Counted from the first letter of the stretch, positions 1 through 6,066 are shown. The stretch: 7,786 bases of DNA from Candidatus Woesearchaeota archaeon (GCA_013331515.1 DUGG01000087.1:1-7786); one strand, 5' to 3'. The notes: generated by a model not told the origin, from the letters alone. Numbers and translations are program-made.

Positions 1-2685
1 ACTTTTTGTGCCCTTTGCTATAGTTGGCTGCTGGACCAGGAATTTCCCCATTTCCATCAGGACAAAGCCAAGCACTGAAACGGAAAGTATCCTGAACCAT
101 TCGGGCAAGCCTAAGGGCACGGTGCCAAACACGCTCTGAAGCGGATGCCAATAGATGACAGCAACCTGAATAGCCACGGAAAGCACTACGCCGCCCAGCA
201 GCCACTTGTTTGAAAATGGGTTAAGCTTGCTAAAAGGCGCAAGAGAGCGGCTCCCAAGCACGGCGAACATCTCAAACATCACAATAGTGGTGAATGCCAC
301 AGTCTGGGCAAGCGCCAGGTTTGTGGCTGAATAAAGGCTGAAGGTAAAAAGCGTGCCGGCTCCCATGACAATGCCAAATAGGGAAATCATGAGCAGGCTC
401 CTGCCTGTTATCGGCTTCTCGCCCCGGCTCCTCGGAGAACGCCTCATCACATTGCTCTCGGCCGGTTCCACCCCAAGCCCCATGGCTGGCACGCCATCAG
501 TCACGAGGTTCATAAGCAGCAGCTGCAAGGGCGCCAGAGGAAGCGGAAAACGCAGCATCACCGCAAGGAAAACCGCGATAATCTCGCCCATGTTGCATGA
601 GAGGAGATAGCGAGTCGACTTTATCAGCTTGTCATAAATGTTCCTGCCCTCAAGCACTGCGTTAACAATGGAAGCAAAATTGTCATCGGCAAGAACGCAC
701 TTTGACACCTCCTTCGCAATGTCTGTCCCCGTGATGCCCATCGCTATACCAACGTCGGCCTTCTTCAGGGCAGGGGCATCGTTAACGCCATCCCCGGTCA
801 TGGCTACGATGTGACCATTATGCTTAAGGGCGTCAACAACCTTTGACTTCTGGATTGGTAGCGCACGGGCGATAATCCTGACCTGGCCAATAACCTTTGC
901 CAGCTCAGCCTCGGAAAGGCGCTCAACCTCATCACCTGTAAGGACAACATCCCCCTCGCTGAATAAGCCTATGCTCTTAGCGACTGAAGCGGCGGTAACG
1001 GCGTGATCCCCGGTGATAATCATTACCTTAATCCCGGCGGAACGGCACTGCTCAACCGCGGCAGCAACCTCAGGCCTCGGAGGGTCAATCATGCCAACTA
1101 GGCCAATGAAAACAAGGCAGTCTTCAACCGAGGAAATGTCATATTGCCTCAACGGAGGCAGCTCCCTGTAGGCAATGGCAAGCACGCGAAGGGCGTCCCT
1201 TGCAAATGCATCATTGGCGTCCATGATGCTCTTCCTGTCACTCTCTGACATCCTGACAACCCTGCCGCCGCTGAAAATCCGGTCGCAGTTCCTTAAAAGC
1301 ACGTCAGGCGCGCCCTTCACATAGGCGGCAGCGTCCCTCGAGCCCCTCCTCCGATAAATTACCGACATCATCTTGCGCTCAGGGTCAAACGGAAGCTCCT
1401 GAACAAGCTCAAACCGCTCCCTTAATTGCCCAGACGCAACACCCCCCTTCTCCCCCAGAACAACAAGAGCGCCCTCTGTAGGGTCGCCAATCACCTCCCA
1501 CCTGTTTCCTGAATTGGACAATGAAGCATTATTGCAAAGGCAGCCAGCCCTGAGAAGCAGCTCAAAATGCCCTGTGCCAACCTCCTTGCCGTCAAGAAGG
1601 AACTTACCAACTGGCTCATAACCTGTGCCTGAAACCCCAAACACCCTGCCTTCAGAAAGAATCCTCGTGACGGTCATCTGGTTCCTGGTGATTGTTCCAG
1701 TCTTGTCTGTGCAGATTATGCTGACTGAGCCCAAGCTCTCGGCAGCCGGCAGCTTCTTGATAATCATGTTCCTTGCTGCCAGGGACTTGGCACCCATAGC
1801 CAAGCTTATTGTTACAATCGCCGGCAAAGCGCTCGGGACGGCAGCAACAGCCAGGCTAAGCGCAAAAACAAGCATCCTAGCCAAAGAGGACTCCCCCCCA
1901 AGCATCCCGCCAACGAAGACAAAGAAAACAAGCACGATAACGGCAAGCCCAATCTGCCTGGCAAGCCGCTCAAAGCTCACCTGCAAAGGCGTCTTTGACT
2001 CAACATCCAAAGCCAGGGAAGATGCAATCCTGCCAAACTCTGTCCTGCGGCCTGTAGCCGTAACCACCGCCCTGCCTTTGCCATAAGTCACCACAGTGCC
2101 CATAAAAGCCATGTTCTCCTGGTCGGCAAGGGTGGTTCCCCGCTTAAAAGGCACAGTGACCTTAAGCGAGGGCAACGACTCACCGGTAAGGGCGGCCTCG
2201 TCAATCTGCATGCTAAACGACTCGAACATCCTTGAATCAGAAGGCACAATGTCACCAGCTTCAAGAACCAGCACGTCACCTGGAACAAGCTCCCTCGCAG
2301 CAATCTTCAACTCCCTGCCCGAACGAACAACCCTGGCGGTTGGAGCTGAAATCCGCTCAAGCGCTTCCATAGCACGCTCGGCCCTGAATTCCTGCACAAA
2401 GCCCAGAAGTGCCGAGAGCAGCACTATGGACAACATTGCACCCGCCTCAATAAATTCACCAAGGAAAACCGACAAGCCAACGGCAAACAACAGCAGGATA
2501 ATCAGGAAATTCCTGAACTGGGAGACAAAAAGGGAAAAAATACCAGGCCCACCAACCTTCGGCAGCTCGTTGTAGCCGTATCTTGAAATGCGGGAAGCCG
2601 CCTCGGCATCAGAAAGGCCTGTCTTTGATGCGGCAAGTAACGTGAAGGCCCTCTCAATGCTTATGTCGTAAAAAGTTGCCAACAT
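1..2685 (-). CDS. P-type cation-transporting ATPase, Ca2+-ATPase-like (P2 type), 3' end outside window
   Basis: An ATP-driven membrane cation pump, read as 895 uninterrupted codons from the ATG at 2685 to the window edge. A cation-ATPase N-terminal domain (about residues 5-50) precedes TM1-2 (about 60-97), an actuator domain with TGES (167-170), TM3-4, the phosphorylation motif DKTGT with acceptor D327, a nucleotide domain with GDPTEGAL and KGAPD (457-461), and the hinge TGDGVNDAP from 630. Six C-terminal helices follow. TM5 has SCNMGE (696-701), TM6 NLVTDG (726-731) and TM8 E806; these match SERCA Ca2+ site I ligands N768, E771, T799, D800 and E908. The TM4 motif is PSALP (284-288) where SERCA has PEGLP, so the site II glutamate is serine. 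The family is normally about 900 residues and the last helix is visible, so only a short tail is missing. A stop lies upstream in frame, and no other ATG competes. The family is certain; the transported ion (Ca2+, Mn2+ or other) is not. Confidence 0.95.
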   Translation of the reverse strand, partial: MLATFYDISIERAFTLLAASKTGLSDAEAASRISRYGYNELPKVGGPGIFSLFVSQFRNFLIILLLFAVGLSVFLGEFIEAGAMLSIVLLSALLGFVQEFRAERAMEALERISAPTARVVRSGRELKIAARELVPGDVLVLEAGDIVPSDSRMFESFSMQIDEAALTGESLPSLKVTVPFKRGTTLADQENMAFMGTVVTYGKGRAVVTATGRRTEFGRIASSLALDVESKTPLQVSFERLARQIGLAVIVLVFFVFVGGMLGGESSLARMLVFALSLAVAAVPSALPAIVTISLAMGAKSLAARNMIIKKLPAAESLGSVSIICTDKTGTITRNQMTVTRILSEGRVFGVSGTGYEPVGKFLLDGKEVGTGHFELLLRAGCLCNNASLSNSGNRWEVIGDPTEGALVVLGEKGGVASGQLRERFELVQELPFDPERKMMSVIYRRRGSRDAAAYVKGAPDVLLRNCDRIFSGGRVVRMSESDRKSIMDANDAFARDALRVLAIAYRELPPLRQYDISSVEDCLVFIGLVGMIDPPRPEVAAAVEQCRSAGIKVMIITGDHAVTAASVAKSIGLFSEGDVVLTGDEVERLSEAELAKVIGQVRIIARALPIQKSKVVDALKHNGHIVAMTGDGVNDAPALKKADVGIAMGITGTDIAKEVSKCVLADDNFASIVNAVLEGRNIYDKLIKSTRYLLSCNMGEIIAVFLAVMLRFPLPLAPLQLLLMNLVTDGVPAMGLGVEPAESNVMRRSPRSRGEKPITGRSLLMISLFGIVMGAGTLFTFSLYSATNLALAQTVAFTTIVMFEMFAVLGSRSLAPFSKLNPFSNKWLLGGVVLSVAIQVAVIYWHPLQSVFGTVPLGLPEWFRILSVSVLGFVLMEMGKFLVQQPTIAKGTKS

Positions 2686-2719
2686 GATTGCCTGTTTTTT
2701 AGCATAATTCCTTGCTGCA

Positions 2720-2729
2720 TTTATTTAAA
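2720..2729. promoter_or_regulatory. TATA-like box in the divergent promoter region
   Basis: TTTATTTAAA. Read on the minus strand it gives TTTAAATA preceded by AAAG. It lies 40 bases before the ATPase ATG, which would leave a leader of about 14 bases without a clear Shine-Dalgarno sequence. On the plus strand it could also serve as a weak upstream promoter for an ATG at 2759. Promoter roles are inferred from spacing and composition only. Confidence 0.5.
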
Positions 2730-2770
2730 CTTTATTGCAAAAACAGGCCCGCGTGCTGATGCGTGCAGGC

Positions 2771-2786
2771 AGCAAAGTTTTTTATT
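2771..2786 (+). promoter_or_regulatory. BRE/TATA promoter of the beta-helix protein gene
   Basis: AGCAAAG followed directly by TTTTTTATT. The T-rich centre is 28 bases before the ATG at 2810, the spacing expected for a leaderless archaeal transcript. The same AGCAAAG sits just before the AT-rich boxes of the nurA-like gene (6029) and of ppsA (7071), which supports both the promoter and the choice of the 2810 start. Confidence 0.6.
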
Positions 2787-2809
2787 GGCAGCAGCACCTT
2801 TCCTGCCAC

Positions 2810-3916
2810 ATGCCGGATGATTCTGCGCTTCAGGAGCTTTACAGGAAGAAGCAGTCCATATTAAGCAACATTTTGGGGCGTTTTGGAAAATCCGGGAATG
2901 TTTACGCTTCTGCCTCTCACCGGCCCGGGAGGGAGGAAAAGGACCTGAAAAAGCTCTCCGAAAGCCAGAGAATGACATATTTTCACGGTACAGGCTACCC
3001 GTCAAGAAGCTGGTACAAGGTTGGCGGCCTTTTCAGCACCTGCTACAAAGCTGCACTAATAGAGGCTTCCAAGAAGGCGCCTCCTGCTACAAAGCTGCAC
3101 TTATGGATACTCTTGGGCGCCAGAGTGGGCACTGGGGTGAGAATAGGACACAATGTCCAGATAGACTACTTTTACCCCCAGCTCACCAGCATAGGGAATA
3201 ACGTGTCCATAGGCGACGACACCAAATTATGGAATCATGACTTCAGCGTAGGGCGCTTTGGAGTCTCATTCCTGATTATTGAGGATGGAGCAGTCATTGG
3301 CAAGAACTGCATAATCGGCCCTGTGACAATTGGCGCCGGTGCGCACATAGCAGACCATTCGGTCGTGCTAAAAAATGCGGCCCCTGGCAGCAGGGTTGAT
3401 ACGTCAGACCCAGAATACAGGAGGTATGCCGAGCGGGAAGTTGAGGGCGGGGGCCTGTTCCAGCGTTTTGTTGCGAGGAACGTGTTCCGCATTTGCAAGA
3501 TGCTGCCTTATGACCCTGTACCTTCCCACCTTCCTTTGCTGAAAAACATTCCTTTCCTTGAAAATCTGCCTGCACTTGAACTGAAAAACAAGCTCTACAA
3601 GATGCTTGGCATAAAGATTGGCAGGAACGTCACAATTGCCCCAAGGGTGTTCATAGATGCCGCTTTCCCCGGGTTGGTCAGCATTGGGGATGGAAGCCTC
3701 GTCGGCGATGGCGTTATTTTCCGGCCATATGATTTACAGGGCAGTCCAAAGCCGATAGTTATCGGGAAGAATGTCAAGATAGGCTCTGAGTCCGTTGTCA
3801 TGGGTTGCACAATAGGCGACAACTGCCAGGTAAACCTGCGCTCCGTCGTGATTCAAGACATACCTCCGAATACGCAGGCGGCTGGCGTGCCGGCAAAGCC
3901 AATAAGGGGAATCTAG
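2810..3916 (+). CDS. Double left-handed beta-helix (hexapeptide-repeat) acyltransferase-like protein
   Basis: A 368-residue protein that probably moves an acetyl or other acyl group to a sugar or similar acceptor; the substrate cannot be told. The first 95 residues are a helical, charged region. Two hexapeptide-repeat domains follow, about 102-197 and 266-368, built of [LIV]-G-x-x-x-x turns such as VSIGDD and VIIGKN-like repeats. The two align with each other along most of their length (LGARVGTGVRIG with LGIKIGRNVTIA), so an internal duplication is likely. Domain 1 has WNHDF (H143), the place of the catalytic His in many family members; the same place in domain 2 reads FRPYDL. The C-terminus ends in AAGVPAKPIR, typical of hexapeptide acetyltransferases. 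Start: the ATG at 2810 suits the promoter at 2771-2786. A TTG at 2735 or ATG at 2759 are in-frame alternatives that add 25 or 17 less typical residues. The next gene starts 1 base after the stop, so the two form an operon. Confidence 0.88.
   Translation: MPDDSALQELYRKKQSILSNILGRFGKSGNVYASASHRPGREEKDLKKLSESQRMTYFHGTGYPSRSWYKVGGLFSTCYKAALIEASKKAPPATKLHLWILLGARVGTGVRIGHNVQIDYFYPQLTSIGNNVSIGDDTKLWNHDFSVGRFGVSFLIIEDGAVIGKNCIIGPVTIGAGAHIADHSVVLKNAAPGSRVDTSDPEYRRYAEREVEGGGLFQRFVARNVFRICKMLPYDPVPSHLPLLKNIPFLENLPALELKNKLYKMLGIKIGRNVTIAPRVFIDAAFPGLVSIGDGSLVGDGVIFRPYDLQGSPKPIVIGKNVKIGSESVVMGCTIGDNCQVNLRSVVIQDIPPNTQAAGVPAKPIRGI
3039..3101 (+). repeat. 19-bp direct repeat, two copies 44 bp apart, inside the beta-helix gene
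   Basis: CCTGCTACAAAGCTGCACT occurs at 3039-3057 and again, identically, at 3083-3101; two of the three bases that follow also agree. The offset of 44 is not a multiple of three, so the copies are read in different frames (CYKAAL and ATKLHL). This points to a past duplication at DNA level or an assembly fault, not a protein repeat. Confidence 0.85.
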
Positions 3917-3917
3917 G

Positions 3918-4331
3918 ATGATGCCAAAAAACTGCACGTTCTGCGGTCTGTGCTGCACTCTCGTGGTAAGATTAAGCGACAGCGACATCAAGCGGATAGA
4001 AAAAACAGGAAGAAAAAAAGAGGAATTTGCCATTGCCGATAAAGATGGAAGGCTGCTGCTGAAGCGCGAAAACGGCTGGTGCATTTTCTTCAAGTGTGAA
4101 GGCAAGGCAGGGCTGTGCACTATATATGACTGCAGGCCTGAAAACTGCAGGGACTTCCCGGGAAAAAGGATGTGCGACCTGGCTGAGAACACCATTTACC
4201 GGCACATGAGCGACAACGAGGAAAACAGAATGATAATGCAGCTGCTTAAGAATGCGCCGACTTCGGCAACACCTGACGAGAAGATAAAGAAAGCCCAGGA
4301 AAATGCTAAAAAGGCGCTTGAATTTTTTTAA
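3918..4331 (+). CDS. YkgJ/UPF0153-type cysteine-cluster protein
   Basis: A 137-residue protein with ten cysteines, seen at 6, 9, 12, 13, 55, 60, 67, 72, 77 and 86. The N-terminal CxxCxxCC (6-13), followed later by C-TIYDCRPENCRDFP (from 67), is the signature of the YkgJ family, thought to bind zinc or iron; no enzyme activity is established for the family. The last 50 residues are charged and helical with no cysteines. There is no signal peptide, so it is likely cytoplasmic. It starts 1 base after the acyltransferase-like gene (ATG at 3918, or a second ATG at 3921), with GGGGA about seven bases upstream, so it is cotranscribed. In some YkgJ-containing loci the protein accompanies modification enzymes, but a link to the acyltransferase is only inference. 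Its stop overlaps the stop of the convergent UPF0175 gene by 4 bases. Confidence 0.85.
   Translation: MMPKNCTFCGLCCTLVVRLSDSDIKRIEKTGRKKEEFAIADKDGRLLLKRENGWCIFFKCEGKAGLCTIYDCRPENCRDFPGKRMCDLAENTIYRHMSDNEENRMIMQLLKNAPTSATPDEKIKKAQENAKKALEFF
4323..4329 (+). terminator. T7 tract at the end of the YkgJ-like gene
   Basis: Seven T residues within the last codons and stop of the gene. Archaeal RNA polymerase can end at plain T-tracts, and no stem-loop is present, so this is the only candidate terminator for the 2810-4331 operon. It would act inside the convergent gene's 3' end. Confidence 0.35.
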
Positions 4332-4612
4332 AGAATTTTCCTCGCAACTTTAAGCGCGTCCTCGACATCTTCTTGCGTAATGTTCAAATCAACACCATGC
4401 AATTTTAGCAAATCAAGGAATTCGCCAAGCGGCACACATTCCATTTTAGCACCCAATCCTAAGCTAACGCGCTTTTCCTTGTAAAGCTCAACCGCTTTGA
4501 CTTTTTGCCCTTTTTCAACAAGCTCCCTTACCACCTCAGACCTTCTTTCATTTAAAACATCGCCAAAAAGGTCTAAAGTCACCGTGTTTAACCTTGATGA
4601 TACAGTGTCCAT
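4328..4612 (-). CDS. UPF0175-family protein, probable antitoxin
   Basis: A 94-residue protein. The central part, KAVELYKEKRVSLG then PLGEFLDLLKLHGVDLN (39-77), is the hallmark of UPF0175, a family with a helix-turn-helix often found beside PIN-domain toxins. The N-terminal 33 residues (TVTLDL, then RSEVVRELVEKG) resemble a ribbon-helix-helix strand and second helix, so it may bind DNA and repress its own promoter. The HTH segment KMECVPLGEF departs from the common AAELAGVS-type sequence. It is the second gene of the pair: the ATG lies 1 base after the stop of the PIN gene, with a good Shine-Dalgarno inside the end of that gene. The usual order is antitoxin first. Family call is good; the antitoxin role is inferred from family and context. 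Confidence 0.8.
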   Translation of the reverse strand: MDTVSSRLNTVTLDLFGDVLNERRSEVVRELVEKGQKVKAVELYKEKRVSLGLGAKMECVPLGEFLDLLKLHGVDLNITQEDVEDALKVARKIL

Positions 4613-4613
4613 T

Positions 4614-5102
4614 TTATTTCACCTCTGATTTGAAATGCTCATAAATTTTCTCCGAATATCTGCCCTCTTCCCTCAATTTCCTGAGTTTTTCTAAAGCTTC
4701 AAGTTTCGAGAGTTTTTGGCTTTCAAACAGGTTCACAACTACTGCCATTGCACAGATAAACGTGATTTTTTCAAGGCGGCACAGCTTTATCAGCTCACTA
4801 TCATCAGTTAAGATGGCCTGATGCTTTGAATTGTCAAACAGCGCATAGGCGGCAGCCTCGCCAATATCCAGCCGAAAATTTGACATTGCTTTTTTAATCG
4901 ACTCTGCCTTGGCCGCATTAACAAGAATTTTTTTCTCATCAAACATCTTGCGGATTAATCGAGCGTAGTAAGCTTCCTTTTCAAATAAAGCTTCCTCCCT
5001 GACTTGCACAGGGACTGCTACTACCTGTGCCGATTTCAGGAAGATTTCCAAGCAAGTGGCCTTTGCCAGCAGTACCAATGTTGACGTGTTCGAAACCAAC
5101 AT
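4614..5102 (-). CDS. PIN-domain protein (DUF3368/VapC-like), probable toxin ribonuclease
   Basis: A 162-residue protein of PIN fold. The N-terminus LVSNTSTLVLLAK (2-14) matches the family start 'VS(D/N)TSPLI.LAK'. Acidic residues in the expected places are E36/E37, D79 and E82 in LDIGEAAAYAL, and D100/D101 in AILTDDSELIKLC. The usual first aspartate is N5, as in some DUF3368-type members, so metal-dependent RNase activity is likely but not certain. The last 30 residues form a charged helix. It is the first gene of a two-gene unit with the UPF0175 gene. The ATG at 5102 lies 28 bases after a TTTAAATA box and has no Shine-Dalgarno, so its transcript is probably leaderless. Both genes look more AT-rich than their neighbours, which fits acquisition by transfer. 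Confidence 0.82.
   Translation of the reverse strand: MLVSNTSTLVLLAKATCLEIFLKSAQVVAVPVQVREEALFEKEAYYARLIRKMFDEKKILVNAAKAESIKKAMSNFRLDIGEAAAYALFDNSKHQAILTDDSELIKLCRLEKITFICAMAVVVNLFESQKLSKLEALEKLRKLREEGRYSEKIYEHFKSEVK
4619..4625 (-). promoter_or_regulatory. Shine-Dalgarno site of the UPF0175 gene
   Basis: GAGGTGA on the minus strand, six bases before the ATG at 4612 and located in the last codons of the PIN gene. It fixes the start and suggests translational coupling of the second gene to the first. Confidence 0.75.
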
Positions 5103-5124
5103 TTACGATTGTATACAAATGTAA
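5103..5124. repeat. 22-bp imperfect inverted repeat, candidate operator of the PIN/UPF0175 operon
   Basis: TTAC, two bases, TTGTATACAA, two bases, GTAA: 9 of 11 pairs match about the centre 5113/5114, with a perfect 10-bp core. It fills the space between the TATA box (5126-5133) and the PIN start codon (5102), so a bound protein would cover the transcription start. Autoregulation by the pair is inferred. Confidence 0.65.
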
Positions 5125-5125
5125 G

Positions 5126-5141
5126 TATTTAAAGCTTTTGC
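5126..5141 (-). promoter_or_regulatory. BRE/TATA promoter of the PIN/UPF0175 operon
   Basis: On the minus strand, GCAAAAGC then TTTAAATA (TATA box 5126-5133). The box centre is about 28 bases before the PIN ATG, so the transcript should begin at or within a few bases of the start codon. Confidence 0.65.
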
Positions 5142-5158
5142 ACCGTTTAGGAAGCGAC

Positions 5159-5178
5159 AAAAAGAAGTCATAGAAAAA
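5159..5178 (-). terminator. Two T5 tracts, possible terminator for the DUF1461 gene
   Basis: On the minus strand, TTTTT at 5178-5174 and again at 5163-5159, downstream of the two hairpins that follow the DUF1461 stop and just before the PIN promoter. This is a plausible archaeal T-tract terminator; the tracts are short, so the call is weak. Confidence 0.3.
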
Positions 5179-5194
5179 CTCGCTTGCCAATATT

Positions 5195-5223
5195 TGCCAG
5201 CCATAACAATTTTATAGCTGGCA
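5195..5223. other. Intergenic hairpin A
   Basis: Arms TGCCAGC and GCTGGCA pair perfectly over 7 bp; after one mismatch, ATA pairs with TAT, leaving a 7-base loop. It lies between the DUF1461 stop and the PIN promoter. It may be part of a 3' untranslated region, a terminator, or a small RNA; the sequence alone does not decide. Confidence 0.5.
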
Positions 5224-5240
5224 TTATTTCATCTTCACAT

Positions 5241-5268
5241 CACCCATCCGTTTTATACGAATCGGGTG
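5241..5268. other. Intergenic hairpin B
   Basis: CACCC pairs with GGGTG, then AT with AT past a bulged C, one mismatch, then CGT with ACG around a TTTAT loop. It begins about 45 bases after the DUF1461 stop on the minus strand. It is less stable than hairpin A and of unknown role. Confidence 0.4.
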
Positions 5269-5313
5269 TAACGTTTGCTTAGATTTCATATCCAGAAGAC
5301 CTTACAGCCCCAC

Positions 5314-5991
5314 TCATTTACGGCCACCAGGTAGGTTAACACCAAGAGCGAACGAAACAGCACCTCCCAAAACCGATCCAAGGACAATGTTAAAGGCCAG
5401 CTTGACAAAAAAGGCCTCTGTAAAAAGGCTAACAAGGACGTAATGAGACGGAAACTCCCAAAGACTGTCAGTAAAAAGAACCATGTGAAAGGCAGTGAAA
5501 GAAGCATCAAAATTAAGCCACGAAAGAGCAGCAAGGCCGGCAACGGCCAGAATAATCCAGCCTGACAGCAGAAGGAAAATCTTTGCATACTTCCGAAACA
5601 TTCCCAAATCACCCGACAGCATGAAAAGTGCGAAAAAAGCTGCAACAAAAGCTGAAATGGCAAGGTCAAAAGCCAAAGATACCCTGGAAATGAGCCGCCT
5701 GACTTCAGCAAGGTGTGAGATTTCCTCCTTCCTGAAAAAGGAAGCTCGCTGAAGAGTGGGAGAATCGCCCTTCACATACTCCAAGACAGCCTTGCTGACC
5801 TCTGCGGCTGTTGCAGAATCCAATTCCCCAGAACCCCTGTAAGATTCGGGAGTGGAGGTTGATGAAGCCAATGAAAGGATGTAGCCGTCATTCGAAATGA
5901 GAAAAACAACCACTCCCAAAAAAATCGAAAGGGAAAGAGCCAAAGCAGTAAAGCCCAAAACAGCATGATACAGAAGCTTTTGCCTTTCCAT
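5314..5991 (-). CDS. DUF1461/TIGR01906 (Lit-like) four-helix membrane protein
   Basis: A 225-residue integral membrane protein with helices near 11-32, 106-125, 136-158 and 195-218. Between helices 1 and 2 is a soluble loop (33-105) containing AVLEYVKGD and FFRKEEISHLAEVRRLI (85-101), and after helix 3 is FDASFTAFHMVLF-TD-LW-FP (161-181). These two blocks, with H93 and H169, are the signature of PF07314/TIGR01906. Bacterial members include Lit, the lipoprotein intramolecular transacylase, in which conserved histidines are thought to be catalytic. Length is normal for the family. Whether an archaeal member acts on lipoproteins is unknown. The ATG at 5991 has no Shine-Dalgarno and lies 26-27 bases from TATTAATA, so a leaderless transcript is likely. 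It diverges from the nurA-like gene and has 211 bases of non-coding DNA after it, so it is probably monocistronic. Confidence 0.78.
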   Translation of the reverse strand: MERQKLLYHAVLGFTALALSLSIFLGVVVFLISNDGYILSLASSTSTPESYRGSGELDSATAAEVSKAVLEYVKGDSPTLQRASFFRKEEISHLAEVRRLISRVSLAFDLAISAFVAAFFALFMLSGDLGMFRKYAKIFLLLSGWIILAVAGLAALSWLNFDASFTAFHMVLFTDSLWEFPSHYVLVSLFTEAFFVKLAFNIVLGSVLGGAVSFALGVNLPGGRK

Positions 5992-6013
5992 AAGCTAGGA
6001 ATAACTGAGTCAG

Positions 6014-6021
6014 TATTAATA
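6014..6021 (-). promoter_or_regulatory. TATA-like box of the DUF1461 gene
   Basis: TATTAATA, an 8-bp palindrome, centred 26-27 bases before the ATG at 5991 on the minus strand. The spacing suits a leaderless transcript. Being symmetric it could be read both ways, but the plus-strand gene has a better placed box at 6036-6043. Confidence 0.5.
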
Positions 6022-6028
6022 CCTTCAC

Positions 6029-6043
6029 AGCAAAGAATAAAAA
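6029..6043 (+). promoter_or_regulatory. BRE/TATA promoter of the nurA-like gene
   Basis: AGCAAAG followed directly by AATAAAAA, centred 28 bases before the ATG at 6067. AGCAAAG begins 38 bases before this start and 39 before the start of the beta-helix gene, nearly the same geometry. Confidence 0.55.
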
Positions 6044-6066
6044 CAGCAACGGGAAAACGCTGCCCC

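Noticed and set aside
353..2575. Plus-strand open frames at 353-610, 1625-2086 and 2096-2575
   Set aside because: They lie antisense to the P-type ATPase, whose motifs run without a break through all of them; their translations match no family.
2735..2809. Longer start (TTG 2735 or ATG 2759) for the beta-helix gene
   Set aside because: The region holds the AGCAAAG/TATA promoter, and the added residues look unlike protein; kept only as an alternative.
3734..4205. Minus-strand frames 3734-4195 and 3972-4205
   Set aside because: They are shadows of the beta-helix and YkgJ-like genes.
2810..4331. A sugar- or lipid-modification cluster linking the acyltransferase-like and YkgJ-like genes
   Set aside because: Only two genes, with no glycosyltransferase or other biosynthetic partner in view; operon structure is supported but not a shared pathway.
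4981..5190. Minus-strand frame of 69 codons over the PIN promoter
   Set aside because: It crosses the TATA box and inverted repeat and overlaps the PIN gene in another frame.
5134..5313. tRNA, box C/D RNA or CRISPR in the longest intergenic stretch
   Set aside because: No cloverleaf, no C and D boxes in suitable places and no regularly spaced repeats; only the two hairpins are supported.
5965..6066. Longer start (ATG 5965) for the nurA-like gene
   Set aside because: It would overlap the divergent gene's start and both promoters, and the NurA-like sequence begins after 6067.
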